Notes: generated from the letters alone by a model not told the origin. A stretch of 64,000 nt of DNA from Mycolicibacterium peregrinum (GCF_001665625.1 NZ_LZSY01000180.1:19302-83301); one strand, 5' to 3'. Shown: positions 39,790 through 48,940, numbered from the stretch's first letter. Translations and numbers: made by a program.

Positions 39790-40830
39790 GTGGATCGGTC
39801 ATGGGTGCGTAACACCGCTGCCGGCTGTGCGATCGCGTGTGGCGCCATGGTGGTCGGACCTGGCATGACCGGCACCGGTGTGGCTTCGGCGCATCTGTTC
39901 GGGATCGACATCCACGACCTCTTCGACCACAAGAAGAAGAACAAGAAGAAGTCCGGTCCCGCGGCGGCCAAGTTGGGTCCGCAGCGTGGCGGCGGAGTCA
40001 AGAATTCCGGTGGCAGTCTCGGCGGGCCGCGGGCTTCCAGCGGCTCCAAGCCCGAGTCAAAGGTCGGGACCACCAAGACCGGGACCACCAGCTCCGCGAC
40101 CACCAAGACCGGGGCCACGACAGTGGGCGCCGGTGAGGCTCCGGCGACGGCGGCCCGCTCGGGAACATTCGCCGAATCACCCCAGTCGGCCCGCGTCGAC
40201 ACGACCGGACAGGCGCCGTCGGCGGTCCTGTCGGGTGGGACCGCCCAGGCACCCACCGCGGCCGTCACCGGCGGCACGAGTCAGGCCCCTTCAGCTGTTG
40301 TGTCGGGCGGTGGCGGAGGAGGCGGAGCCGCGGGGGCGCCGACCAATGGCAACCTCGGCCGGGCCCCGGGCCTCGCGCCGGTGCCGACAGCTCCGAGCAG
40401 TCGCACGATCGTCATCCGATCGACCCCGCCCAAGATTCCCGCCGCGCCGGCTCCGGCGATCGCTGCACCCGCCGCCCCGGTCGCTCCGGCTCCGGTGGTG
40501 GCCCCTCCCGCTCCCGTCATCGCGGTCCCGGCGCCCGCGGCCCCGCCGGCAGGGGTGCCGGCGGCAGGCCCGAGTGCGCCGACCATTCCGGTTCCGCGGT
40601 CCGAACCACCAGTGGCACAGCCGCTTTCGGTGCCTGCGGTGCCCGAATCCTTCCGGCTCGGATACGCCGATTATCTGCGTACGGCCAGCACCAGTGATCT
40701 GCTGTTCGCGGTGCTGCCCGGACTCGCCGGCATGCTGTTGATGACGGCCGCCGGGGGAGCGGTGGGAGTCCGGCAGGCACGCGCGGCGCAGACACTTCCG
40801 TCACCCCAGATCGCTCGTTTCCTGCCGTAG
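39790..40830 (+). CDS. secreted Pro/Ala-rich protein with C-terminal membrane anchor
   Basis: A 346-aa protein of unknown function. GTG 39790 was chosen because a G-rich Shine-Dalgarno (39775-39782) lies seven bases upstream and because the translation gives a clean signal peptide ending in VASA (residues 31-34) before HLFGIDIHD. The in-frame ATG 39718 has no RBS. After the signal comes a basic stretch HKKKNKKKSG, then a low-complexity Gly/Ser/Thr/Ala region with repeated APSA and TTKTG units, a Pro/Ala-rich arm (about 215-285) and a C-terminal hydrophobic segment (about 305-325) that may anchor it. It is probably a cell-envelope protein spanning the wall. Confidence 0.65.
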   Translation: MDRSWVRNTAAGCAIACGAMVVGPGMTGTGVASAHLFGIDIHDLFDHKKKNKKKSGPAAAKLGPQRGGGVKNSGGSLGGPRASSGSKPESKVGTTKTGTTSSATTKTGATTVGAGEAPATAARSGTFAESPQSARVDTTGQAPSAVLSGGTAQAPTAAVTGGTSQAPSAVVSGGGGGGGAAGAPTNGNLGRAPGLAPVPTAPSSRTIVIRSTPPKIPAAPAPAIAAPAAPVAPAPVVAPPAPVIAVPAPAAPPAGVPAAGPSAPTIPVPRSEPPVAQPLSVPAVPESFRLGYADYLRTASTSDLLFAVLPGLAGMLLMTAAGGAVGVRQARAAQTLPSPQIARFLP

Positions 40831-40839
40831 CGGCATCGC

Positions 40840-41625
40840 GTGACACGCGGCGCGCATGACCGCAGACATTCTGCTGCGGGGGTGTACCGGATCGGTCCAC
40901 TGGTCTGGCTGTTCACTGCCGCAGCCGTCGCCTCCGTCGTCGGGGGACTACTCGTAGTGGTTGGTTGGGCCCGCGGAGAACTGTCGGGCTCACCTTGGGC
41001 GGCGCTGGTGGGTGTCCTGTTGATGGCGGCGGGATTCGGGGCCGTCGCCTTCCGCTGCGCGTCACGCGGTGAACCGCGGCGTGAACCGCCGGATGCGCCG
41101 TCCGACACCATGCTGGAGGTTCGTCATCCGCTCGGTCTGGTGTTCTGGCTCTTCGCCGCTTTGGCCGCCGTTGTCCTTGCGCTGACGGCCTCGGGCGTGG
41201 CTGGTTTCGTTCGGAGAGCGATACAGCACGGCGGTCTCGACCGGTCCGACACGACGGGGTTGGCGGCCGTCGGGGTGACTGTGGTCGCAGCGATGGCGTT
41301 GGTGGGGATGGTTTCGATGGCCGTCGCGATACCCGCGCGAATCATCGGGTCCTATGGGCGCACCCACCTCTGGCTGTCGCGCGAAGGGATCGGCTATGCC
41401 ACAACTTCCGATGACGACCCGGGTTTCAGGCCATGGGACAGCGTCACGGCCGTCAGCTATTCGTCCCGCGATGCCCGCGGCGTGGTGTACAGCCACGTGT
41501 GGACAATCCGGACCAGCAACCCGCGATTGCACATCAGCGTGGTGTACCCCGCAGGTGCGGTGCCCCGGCCCCGCACCATCCGTCAGGCCATCCGCGACGT
41601 TGCGCCGGCCGTTCAGGTGAGCTGA
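40840..41625 (+). CDS. membrane protein of unknown function
   Basis: A 261-aa protein with about four helices (residues 19-42, 48-70, 97-120 and 143-168) and a C-terminal soluble part of about 85 residues containing SREGIGYATTSDDD and short strands VTAVSYSS, VVYSHVWTIRTSN, LHISVVYP, reminiscent of a PH-like or DUF-type domain. GTG 40840 starts 9 bp after the preceding gene; a downstream GTG at 40880 is an alternative. No family is assigned with confidence. It is the last gene before the lipopeptide locus. Confidence 0.6.
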   Translation: MTRGAHDRRHSAAGVYRIGPLVWLFTAAAVASVVGGLLVVVGWARGELSGSPWAALVGVLLMAAGFGAVAFRCASRGEPRREPPDAPSDTMLEVRHPLGLVFWLFAALAAVVLALTASGVAGFVRRAIQHGGLDRSDTTGLAAVGVTVVAAMALVGMVSMAVAIPARIIGSYGRTHLWLSREGIGYATTSDDDPGFRPWDSVTAVSYSSRDARGVVYSHVWTIRTSNPRLHISVVYPAGAVPRPRTIRQAIRDVAPAVQVS

Positions 41626-42097
41626 GGGTCGTCGGCGGCTGTCGGTCGTGAGTGGGTTCCAGACGTGTGCTTCTATGGATTCATCGCCGCCAGACAGTTT
41701 GCGTCGACTGTCCTGCAGCAATGGCATATTTCGTGGTCCATTCTGGCCGGATTCATAGCTAGTTCCTAGTTGGGGGAGCGGGTCGGCAGTGCCCGGAAGT
41801 GGTATTGATCGGCGGTGCCGGTTGGTGTGCCACCGGCGTGGCTTCACGGGTGATTGTCAAGGCGTTGAACCGATTCCGGCTATCTGACCCGTTTGCGCCA
41901 TATTGACGCACCGGCATGGTTTACTCTTCGGGATCGGTTGCGCTCATCGAGGGGCGCCGCACGTTTGCGGGAGCTTCGTGCAGGGTCAGGCCTGGGATGC
42001 CACCGCATCCGAGGCTCGATCGTTCGCATCCGATCTGCAAATGCATGTTTGAGCACCCGCAGGGTGCCGGCACGGAAGACAGTCGGAGGAACTCGCG
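41626..42097 (+). other. 472-bp intergenic region, probable mmpS-mmpL promoter
   Basis: No gene is supported here. Lower-GC patches include CTAGTTCCTAGTT near 41759-41771. TTGACG at 41903-41908 and TACTCT at 41922-41927 look like -35 and -10 hexamers, but the spacing is only 13 bp. This is the boundary between the conserved backbone and the lipopeptide locus. No inverted repeat ends, integrase or tRNA marking an insertion site were seen. Confidence 0.4.
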
Positions 42098-42529
42098 ATT
42101 TTCAGGATCCTGAAGCGGCTGTGGATTCCGCTGGTGCTGGTGGTGGTGGGGGTCGCAGGCGGATTTACCGTGTCGCGATTGCATGGCGTCTTCGGCAGCC
42201 AGAGCCGTCCCGCGTACACCAGCGCCGAGCGCGAGGAGAAGCGGCCCCACGACCCCAAGCACCTGGTTTACGAGGTATTCGGCCCTCCTGGGACGTTGGC
42301 GACCATCAGCTATTTCGACGCCGATGCCGAGCCGAAACTCATCAGGGATGCGCCGCTGCCATGGTCGATGGACTTCCCGATCTCCGACGCGACGGCGATG
42401 GGAAACATCTCCGCTCAAGGCAATACTGACTCGATCGGATGCCGCATCCTCGTCGGCGACGAGGTGAAGGACGAGAAGGTCCGGACTGGCGTGAGTGCCT
42501 TCACCTTCTGTCAGCTGAAGGCCGCATGA
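42098..42529 (+). CDS. mmpS4: MmpS-family membrane protein (no canonical start codon; ATT proposed)
   Basis: A 143-aa accessory protein of an MmpL transporter: one N-terminal helix (about 8-24, RLWIPLVLVVVGVAGG) and an extracytoplasmic domain with YEVFGPPGTLATISYFD, the acidic DAPLPWSMDFPI and C-terminal ISAQGN...CRILV...FCQLKAA. MmpS proteins start a few residues before the conserved K-R-x-W-I-P-L stretch. Here the in-frame stop is at 42050-42052 and no ATG, GTG or TTG occurs until GTG 42134, inside the helix. GGAGGA (42085-42090) sits seven bases before ATT 42098, so ATT is the best start. The stop overlaps mmpL as ATGA. Confidence 0.82.
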   Translation: MFRILKRLWIPLVLVVVGVAGGFTVSRLHGVFGSQSRPAYTSAEREEKRPHDPKHLVYEVFGPPGTLATISYFDADAEPKLIRDAPLPWSMDFPISDATAMGNISAQGNTDSIGCRILVGDEVKDEKVRTGVSAFTFCQLKAA

Positions 42530-45435
42530 GTACAGCCAACGACCCCAGCGAACCCATCACCGAGCCGTTGCCGATAAGCAAGCGCCCGCCGTTCGTCGCA
42601 CGGATGGTCCGCGTGCTGTCGGTGCCGATCATCCTGGGATGGTTGGCGATCACCGTCATCCTGAGCGTCGCCGTGCCGTCGCTCGAGCAGGTGGAGAAAG
42701 AGCACGCGGTAGCGATGGATCCCATCGCTGCACCGTCGTTCGAGGCTATGCAGCGCATGGGGCAGCTGTTCGGCGAAGCCGGTTCGGGCGCTGTCGCGAT
42801 GATCGTCCTGGAGGGCGATCAACCCCTCGGCGACGCTGCGCACAGCTATTACGACGAATTGGTTCGTCAGTTGAAGGCCGACACCACGCATGTGGTGCAC
42901 GTCCAGGACTTCTGGGGCGACCCGATGACCCAGGGCGCTGCGCAGAGTGTCGACGGCAAGGCCACGTACGTACAGGTGACTCTCACCAGCAACCAGGACA
43001 TCTCGGCGGTCAAGTCCGTCGAGGCGATGCGCGCGATCGTGGACCGGATACCGGCGCCGCAGGGAGTCAAGACCTATGTCACGGGGCCGGCGGCATTCGC
43101 CGCCGATCTGGGTCCGGCCGGCAACCGGACGGTGGGGCTGGTCACCTCGTTGAGCCTCACGGTCATCTTCGTGATGTTGCTGCTCGTCTATCGGTCGATC
43201 ATCTCCGTCATTCTCATGCTGATCGTTGTCGGCATCGAATTGACGGTGGCCCGAGGGGTTGTGGCGTTTCTCGGCAGTCTCGGCGTCATCGGTATCACGA
43301 CATTTGTCGTCAATCTGCTCGTGGCGCTCGCGATCGCGGCGGGAACCGACTACGGCATCTTCTTCACGGGGCGCTACCAGGAGGCGCGCCAGGCCGGCGA
43401 GGACAAAGAGGCGGCGTTCTATACGACGTTCAGCAGCGTCGCGAAGGTGGTCGTCGGTTCCGGCATGACGATCGCCGGGGCGATTCTCTGTCTGCATTTC
43501 ACCCGTCTGCCGGTCTATCAGACTCTCGGCGTTCCCACTGCCGTGGGCATGGCTGCCGCCGTGTTGGTGGCCGTCACACTCGTCCCCGCAGTCATCGCCG
43601 TGGGTAGCCGCTTCGGGCTGTTCGAACCCAAGCGGAAGCTCACCACCCGTCGGTGGCGGAAGGTGGGCACTGCGGTCGTCCGGTGGCCCGGGCCCATTCT
43701 CATCGCGACGTGCGCGGTCTCGCTCATCGGTCTGCTGGCGCTTCCCGCGTACAAACCGAGCTACAACGACCAGAATTACATCCCGCAGGACATCCCCGCC
43801 AACGTGGGTTATGCGGCGGCGACGCGACATTTTCCCCAGTCATTGATGATGGCGCCCGACATTCTGTTGGTCGAGGCCGACCACGACATGCGGAATCCGA
43901 TCGACTTTCTGGTCTTGAACAAACTGGCCAAGGGTGTGCAATCCGTGCCCGGAGTCGCCATGGTCCAGGCGCCGACCCGTCCGGCCGGCGAGCCGCTCAA
44001 ACACTCGACGATTCCGTTCATGCTCAGCATGAGCAATGCGTCTCAAACCCATTTGATGCCGTTCCAGAAGGATCGAATGGAAGACCTTTTGGTGCAGGCC
44101 GACGACATGACGAAAACGATCGCCATCGTCAAGCGCATGCAAGCTCTGACGGAAGAGATGGTCAGCACCACGCATCAAATGGTCGCGGATACCCACGAGC
44201 TGCAAACTGTGACCAATCAACTGCGCGATCACGTTGCGAACTTCGACGATTTCTTCCGACCGATCCGGAACTACTTCTACTGGGAACCGCACTGCTACAC
44301 GATTCCCATATGTTCGTCGATCAGAGGGGTTTTCGACACGCTCGACGGGATTGACCAAATCACCGTCAAGATGGTCAGCCTGGTGAACAACCTTGATCAA
44401 CTCGACGCGATTCTGCCGCAGTTGGCCGCTCAGTTTCCGGTGATGATCTCGACCATGGAATCCACCCGAACCATGATGCTGACGATGCACAGCACCATGT
44501 CCGGGATCATGGATCAAATGGCGACGTCGAACGACAACGCCACCGCGATGGGCAAGGCATTCGACGCTGCCCAGAACGACGACTCCTTCTATCTGCCTCC
44601 GGAAGTCTTCGAGAACAAGGACTTCCAGCGCGTCATGGACATCTTCCTGTCACCGGACGGGAAAGCGGCCCGCATGCTCATCACCCAGCGAGGCGACCCG
44701 GCAACGACTGAGGGCATGTCGCTGGTCGACCCGATCGAAACCGCGGCCGAAGAAGCGCTCAAGGGCACGCCGCTGCAAAATGCCTCGATCTATCTCACAG
44801 GCACCGCAGCGTCAGTGAAAGATCTGGTCGAAGCGTCCAAATACGATCTGCTGATCGCGGCTGTTGCCGCACTCTGCCTCATTTTCGGCATCATGCTCGT
44901 GGTGACGCGGAGTTTCGTCGCCGCGCTTGTCATCGTCGGCACGGTGGCGCTTTCACTGGGCGCGGCCTTCGGGCTTTCCGTGCTCATCTGGCAGCACATC
45001 CTCGGTATGCCTTTGAACTGGGTGGTGCTGGCGATGTCCGTGATCGTTCTGTTGGCGGTGGGTTCCGATTACAACCTGCTGCTGGTGTCCCGGATGAAAG
45101 AGGAGATCGGCGCCGGGATCAACACCGGCATCATCCGGGCAATGGGCGGCAGCGGCAAGGTGGTGACGGCTGCCGGCCTGGTGTTCGCGTTCACGATGTT
45201 GGTGATGGTCGTCAGTGACCTGGTCACGATCGGGCAGTTGGGTGCCACCATCGGCGTCGGTCTGTTGTTCGACACCTTGGTGGTACGCGCGTTCATGACG
45301 CCGGCGATCGCCGCGCTGCTGGGGCGGTGGTTCTGGTGGCCGCAACGGGTGCATCCACGGCCGCTCAGTGCAACAGGACGCCCGTCGGGCCGGGGCCAGC
45401 TAGTGCGGTCGATCCTGCAGAGAGAAGAGCGCTGA
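42526..45435 (+). CDS. mmpL4a: MmpL-family RND lipid transporter, first copy
   Basis: A 969-aa exporter with about 12 membrane helices. The proton-relay Asp-Tyr pairs are in GTDYGIFF (TM4) and GSDYNLLL (TM10). Two extracytoplasmic porter regions lie at about 60-190 and 410-760; the second has a long helical stretch (MEDLLVQADDMTKTIAIVKRM) and the cysteine-containing EPHCYTIPICSSIRGVF (parts shown). Members of the MmpL4 group export glycopeptidolipids and siderophore-related lipids. The ATG at 42526 overlaps the mmpS stop. The next mmpL is a close tandem paralogue. Confidence 0.92.
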   Translation: MSTANDPSEPITEPLPISKRPPFVARMVRVLSVPIILGWLAITVILSVAVPSLEQVEKEHAVAMDPIAAPSFEAMQRMGQLFGEAGSGAVAMIVLEGDQPLGDAAHSYYDELVRQLKADTTHVVHVQDFWGDPMTQGAAQSVDGKATYVQVTLTSNQDISAVKSVEAMRAIVDRIPAPQGVKTYVTGPAAFAADLGPAGNRTVGLVTSLSLTVIFVMLLLVYRSIISVILMLIVVGIELTVARGVVAFLGSLGVIGITTFVVNLLVALAIAAGTDYGIFFTGRYQEARQAGEDKEAAFYTTFSSVAKVVVGSGMTIAGAILCLHFTRLPVYQTLGVPTAVGMAAAVLVAVTLVPAVIAVGSRFGLFEPKRKLTTRRWRKVGTAVVRWPGPILIATCAVSLIGLLALPAYKPSYNDQNYIPQDIPANVGYAAATRHFPQSLMMAPDILLVEADHDMRNPIDFLVLNKLAKGVQSVPGVAMVQAPTRPAGEPLKHSTIPFMLSMSNASQTHLMPFQKDRMEDLLVQADDMTKTIAIVKRMQALTEEMVSTTHQMVADTHELQTVTNQLRDHVANFDDFFRPIRNYFYWEPHCYTIPICSSIRGVFDTLDGIDQITVKMVSLVNNLDQLDAILPQLAAQFPVMISTMESTRTMMLTMHSTMSGIMDQMATSNDNATAMGKAFDAAQNDDSFYLPPEVFENKDFQRVMDIFLSPDGKAARMLITQRGDPATTEGMSLVDPIETAAEEALKGTPLQNASIYLTGTAASVKDLVEASKYDLLIAAVAALCLIFGIMLVVTRSFVAALVIVGTVALSLGAAFGLSVLIWQHILGMPLNWVVLAMSVIVLLAVGSDYNLLLVSRMKEEIGAGINTGIIRAMGGSGKVVTAAGLVFAFTMLVMVVSDLVTIGQLGATIGVGLLFDTLVVRAFMTPAIAALLGRWFWWPQRVHPRPLSATGRPSGRGQLVRSILQREER

Positions 45436-45440
45436 CAGCC

Positions 45441-45479
45441 ATGAATGCGTCTTCCTTCTGTGCGGTGAAAGCCGCATGA
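45441..45479 (+). pseudogene. 12-codon relic of a second mmpS before mmpL4b
   Basis: ATG 45441 opens MNASSFCAVKAA, ending in TGA that overlaps the mmpL4b ATG as ATGA. The last residues mirror the end of the real MmpS (SAFTFCQLKAA), and the junction DNA ttctg...gccgcatgag is nearly the same at both sites. It looks like an mmpS gene deleted down to its last codons. It may still be translated and hand ribosomes to mmpL4b. Confidence 0.6.
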
Positions 45480-48343
45480 GCAGTAGGCACACAAGCGACC
45501 GGCCGCCGTTGATCGCACGGGTGATCTATCGGCTGTCGGTGCCGATCATTCTCGGCTGGCTGGCGATCATCGCCGTCGTCACCTTCGCTGTTCCGTCATT
45601 GGAACAAGTCGGGCGGGAAAGCTCTGTATCGCTGGTCCCCAAAGATGCGCCGTCGTTTCAGGCGATGCAGCGCATGGGGCAGGTGTTCGGCGAATCCGAT
45701 TCCGACAGCGTCGCGATGATCGTCCTGGAGGGAGACAAACCCCTCGGTGAGGACGCGCACCGGTACTACGACGACTTGGTTCGCCAGCTGCGAGCCGATA
45801 CGAAACATGTGCAGCACGTTCAGGATTACTGGGGGGACTCACTCACCGCATCAGGCGTCGAGAGTGCCGATGATCTGAGTGTCTACGTCCAGCTGAATCT
45901 CGCGGGTAACCAGGGCCAGGCCCTGGCCAACGAATCTGTGGAAGCGGTCCGGGACATCGTGGCGGGGACGGTCCCGCCGCCGGGCGTGAAGGCCTACGTC
46001 ACGGGTCCTTCCCCGTTGATCACCGACATGAACCACGCCGGTGACACGTCGATCATGAAGATCACGCTGGTGACGCTGGTGGTGATCTGCACGATGCTGC
46101 TTTTCGTGTACCGCTCGGTCATCACCGTTGTTCTCCTTCTGGCCATGGTCGGGATCCAGGTGCAGGCGGCGCGGGGAGTCGTCGCATTCCTCGGCGACCA
46201 CCAGGTTCTGGGGCTGTCGACATTCGCGGTGAATCTCCTGGTATCGCTCGGAATCGCGGTCGGCACCGATTACGGAATCTTCTTCATCGGGCGATATCAC
46301 GAGGCACGTCAAGCCGGCGAAGACCGCGAAACCGCGTTCTACACCACCTATCGCAGCGTTGCGAAAGTGGTTGTGGCCTCAGGTCTGACGATTGCCGGAG
46401 CCATTTACTGTCTGAGCTTCACCCGGCTGCCGTACTTCGAGACGATGGGCATTCCGTCCGCCATAGGCATGGCGGTTGCCGTCGCGGTGGCCGTCACGCT
46501 GGTTCCGGCCGTCATCGCCGTCGGCGGCCGGTTCGGGCTGTTCGAACCGAAGCGGAAGCTCATGGTCCGCCGGTGGCGGGGGGTCGGCACGGCGGTGGTC
46601 CGATGGCCGGTGCCGATTCTTGCCGGGGCTTGCGCGGTGGCGTTTGTCGGTCTTCTCGCCCTGCCTGGATATCAGACCAGCTACGACGACCGGCTGTATG
46701 TGCCCCAGGACATCCCGGCCAATGTCGGATATGCGGCCGCCGAGCGTCATTTCCCCGAATCGCGGATGACGCCAGACATCCTGATGCTCGAAGCCGACCA
46801 CGATATGCGCAACCCGACAGATTTCTTGGTTCTGCACAAGCTGGCCAAGAAGATCTTCGCGGTCCCCGGGATTGCCACGGTGCAGAGCATCACCCGGCCA
46901 GAGGGCAGCCCGATCGAGCGCACGTCGATACCGTTTCAGATCAGCCTGCAGAGCGCCGGCCTCCGACAGATCGTGCCGTTCGCGAAAGATCGCATGAATG
47001 GCATGTTGAAGCAGGCGGACGACATGCAGAGAATGATCACCCAGATGGAGGGCACTCACAATCTGATGAAGTTGATCGGCTCGATCACCCACAACACGGT
47101 CGAGGTGACCGGGGAGACTGCCGAACTTACTGACGATCTGATGGCCACCGTTTCAAATTTCGACGACTTCTTCCGGCCGCTTCGCAATTACCTGTATTGG
47201 GAAGGCCACTGCTACGACATTCCCATTTGCTTCGCCATTCGATCGGTGTTCGACGCGCTTGACAGCACCGACCAGCTCAGCCTTCAGATGCACAAACTTC
47301 TCGACAACTTGGTGAAAGTCGACGGATTACAGGCGCAGCTTGTCACTCAATTGCCGCCGATGATCGAGATCATGAAGTCGATGCGAGCCATGATGCTGAC
47401 AATGCACAGCACCATGTCCGGAATGATCGCGATCATGGATGAGACGACGTCGAATGCCAGCGCGATGGGCAAGATCTACGACGGCGCCCAGAACGACGAC
47501 TCGTTTTATCTGCCCCCGGAAGTGTTCGAGAACAAGGACTTCCAACGGGCGATGAGCCTGTTCTTCTCGCCCGACGGGAAGGCCGTCCGGCTGATCCTCA
47601 CGCACCGGGGTGATCCCGGAACTCCTGAGGGCATCTCGCGGGTTGATGCTGTGCGGACGGCAGCGGAAGAGGCGATCAAGGTGACGCCGCTGCAGAACGC
47701 TTCCATCCACCTCGCCGGAACCGCTGCGACATACAAAGATCTGCGAGACGGGTCGAAATTCGACCTCTTGATCGCGGGTGTCGCGGCGCTCTGCCTGATC
47801 TTCGGCATCATGCTGGTGGTGACGCGGAGTTTCGTCGCCGCACTGGTCATCGTCGGTACGGTGGCGCTTTCGCTCGGTGCGGCGTTCGGGCTTTCGGTAC
47901 TGGTCTGGCAGCACATTCTCGGCATCGAACTGCACTGGCTCGTCTTGGCGATGTCGGTGATCGTTCTGTTGGCGGTGGGTTCCGACTACAACCTGCTGTT
48001 GGTGTCGCGCATGAAAGAGGAGGTCGGCGCCGGGATCAACACGGGCATCATCCGAGCCATGGGCGGCACCGGCAAGGTGGTGACGACCGCGGGCCTGGTG
48101 TTCGCGTTCACGATGTTGTCGATGGTGGTCAGTGATCTGCGCATCATCGGGCAGGTGGGTTCGACCATCGGTCTGGGTTTGTTGTTCGACACCCTGGTGG
48201 TACGTGCATTCATGACACCGGCAATCGCAGCCCTGCTCGGGCGCTGGTTCTGGTGGCCACTGCGGGTCCGTCAGCGGCCCTCCAGTGCGGTTCTGGGCCC
48301 GGTCACGGCGCCTGCTGACCGACTGGTCAAGCAGGAGGCCTGA
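45476..48343 (+). CDS. mmpL4b: MmpL-family RND lipid transporter, second copy
   Basis: A 955-aa paralogue of the preceding MmpL with the same layout: GTDYGIFF in TM4, GSDYNLLL in TM10, the cysteine pair in EGHCYDIPICFAIRSVF (in parts) and near-identical final segments (AALLGRWFWWP). Its ATG lies in the ATGA junction left by the mmpS relic. Known GPL loci contain two such mmpL genes, and both are needed for full export in M. smegmatis (recalled). The two copies probably form a mixed complex. It ends 99 bp before the hemophore-like gene. Confidence 0.92.
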   Translation: MSSRHTSDRPPLIARVIYRLSVPIILGWLAIIAVVTFAVPSLEQVGRESSVSLVPKDAPSFQAMQRMGQVFGESDSDSVAMIVLEGDKPLGEDAHRYYDDLVRQLRADTKHVQHVQDYWGDSLTASGVESADDLSVYVQLNLAGNQGQALANESVEAVRDIVAGTVPPPGVKAYVTGPSPLITDMNHAGDTSIMKITLVTLVVICTMLLFVYRSVITVVLLLAMVGIQVQAARGVVAFLGDHQVLGLSTFAVNLLVSLGIAVGTDYGIFFIGRYHEARQAGEDRETAFYTTYRSVAKVVVASGLTIAGAIYCLSFTRLPYFETMGIPSAIGMAVAVAVAVTLVPAVIAVGGRFGLFEPKRKLMVRRWRGVGTAVVRWPVPILAGACAVAFVGLLALPGYQTSYDDRLYVPQDIPANVGYAAAERHFPESRMTPDILMLEADHDMRNPTDFLVLHKLAKKIFAVPGIATVQSITRPEGSPIERTSIPFQISLQSAGLRQIVPFAKDRMNGMLKQADDMQRMITQMEGTHNLMKLIGSITHNTVEVTGETAELTDDLMATVSNFDDFFRPLRNYLYWEGHCYDIPICFAIRSVFDALDSTDQLSLQMHKLLDNLVKVDGLQAQLVTQLPPMIEIMKSMRAMMLTMHSTMSGMIAIMDETTSNASAMGKIYDGAQNDDSFYLPPEVFENKDFQRAMSLFFSPDGKAVRLILTHRGDPGTPEGISRVDAVRTAAEEAIKVTPLQNASIHLAGTAATYKDLRDGSKFDLLIAGVAALCLIFGIMLVVTRSFVAALVIVGTVALSLGAAFGLSVLVWQHILGIELHWLVLAMSVIVLLAVGSDYNLLLVSRMKEEVGAGINTGIIRAMGGTGKVVTTAGLVFAFTMLSMVVSDLRIIGQVGSTIGLGLLFDTLVVRAFMTPAIAALLGRWFWWPLRVRQRPSSAVLGPVTAPADRLVKQEA

Positions 48344-48442
48344 TTTCACGCTGTGGTCGAGCTGGGCAAAGCATGGGTGAGATCCGCCCAGGCCGATTAC
48401 AGTCGGAATGGTCGGGAGCAATGGTAGGGAGGAAGTTTGAAT

Positions 48443-48781
48443 ATGTTCCGTCTGTCGTTGACCAGACTGGCCGTCGGGCTCGGCGGCCTGGCTCTGTCGT
48501 TGACCGCCGGGGCCGGGATCGCGTCCGCGGGGCCGAACCTGGATTCGGCCATCAACACGACGTGCACGTACCCGCAGTTGGTATCGGCGCTCGATGCGCA
48601 GGATCCGCAGGTCCGGATGGCATTCGATCAATCGCCGATACTGCAGCGTGGCTTGCGTGAGTTCATCGCCGACGCGCCGGCCAAGCGGGCCAAGACAGCG
48701 CAGGATGTGGCGAACGCTCCGATGTTCCAGCCGTACCTCGGCACCATCGAACAAGCCTTCAACACCTGCAACAACTTCTGA
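48443..48781 (+). CDS. small secreted hemophore-like protein
   Basis: A 112-aa exported protein. A signal peptide ends in GIASA followed by GPNLD (residue about 33). The mature part has two cysteines (TTCTYPQLV and FNTCNNF) set at the ends of a helical domain with DAQDPQVRMAFDQ and LREFIADAPAKRAK. This matches the short two-Cys Rv0203/Rv1174c-type hemophore-related proteins. ATG 48443 was chosen because GGGAGGA (48429-48435) lies 7 bases upstream; TTG 48437 is too close. Heme binding is not shown by the sequence, and a helper role in lipid export is also possible. Confidence 0.65.
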   Translation: MFRLSLTRLAVGLGGLALSLTAGAGIASAGPNLDSAINTTCTYPQLVSALDAQDPQVRMAFDQSPILQRGLREFIADAPAKRAKTAQDVANAPMFQPYLGTIEQAFNTCNNF

Positions 48782-48928
48782 TCTGAAGTCGGTGCCGCCG
48801 TGGTCGTTTCGTTCGTCTACGGCGGGTCCGTCGGGCCCACGGTCGAACCCTTCGGCGAGATCGGTGACCGATTGCCAACAGATTGTGCGGCCTACGGCAA
48901 TTCGCCCCGATAGCAACGCATTTCCTAA

Positions 48929-48934
48929 TACTCT
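48929..48934 (+). promoter_or_regulatory. candidate -10 box of a leaderless short ORF
   Basis: TACTCT (within TAATACTCT) ends six bases before ATG 48941, placing the transcript start on the ATG. No Shine-Dalgarno sequence precedes that ATG. Confidence 0.45.
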
Positions 48935-48940
48935 GCCGTC

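Noticed and set aside
41893..42429. 178-aa plus-strand ORF overlapping mmpS in another frame
   Set aside because: Translation is Arg/Gly-rich and unconserved in character; the MmpS frame has the helix, cysteines and the ATGA junction.
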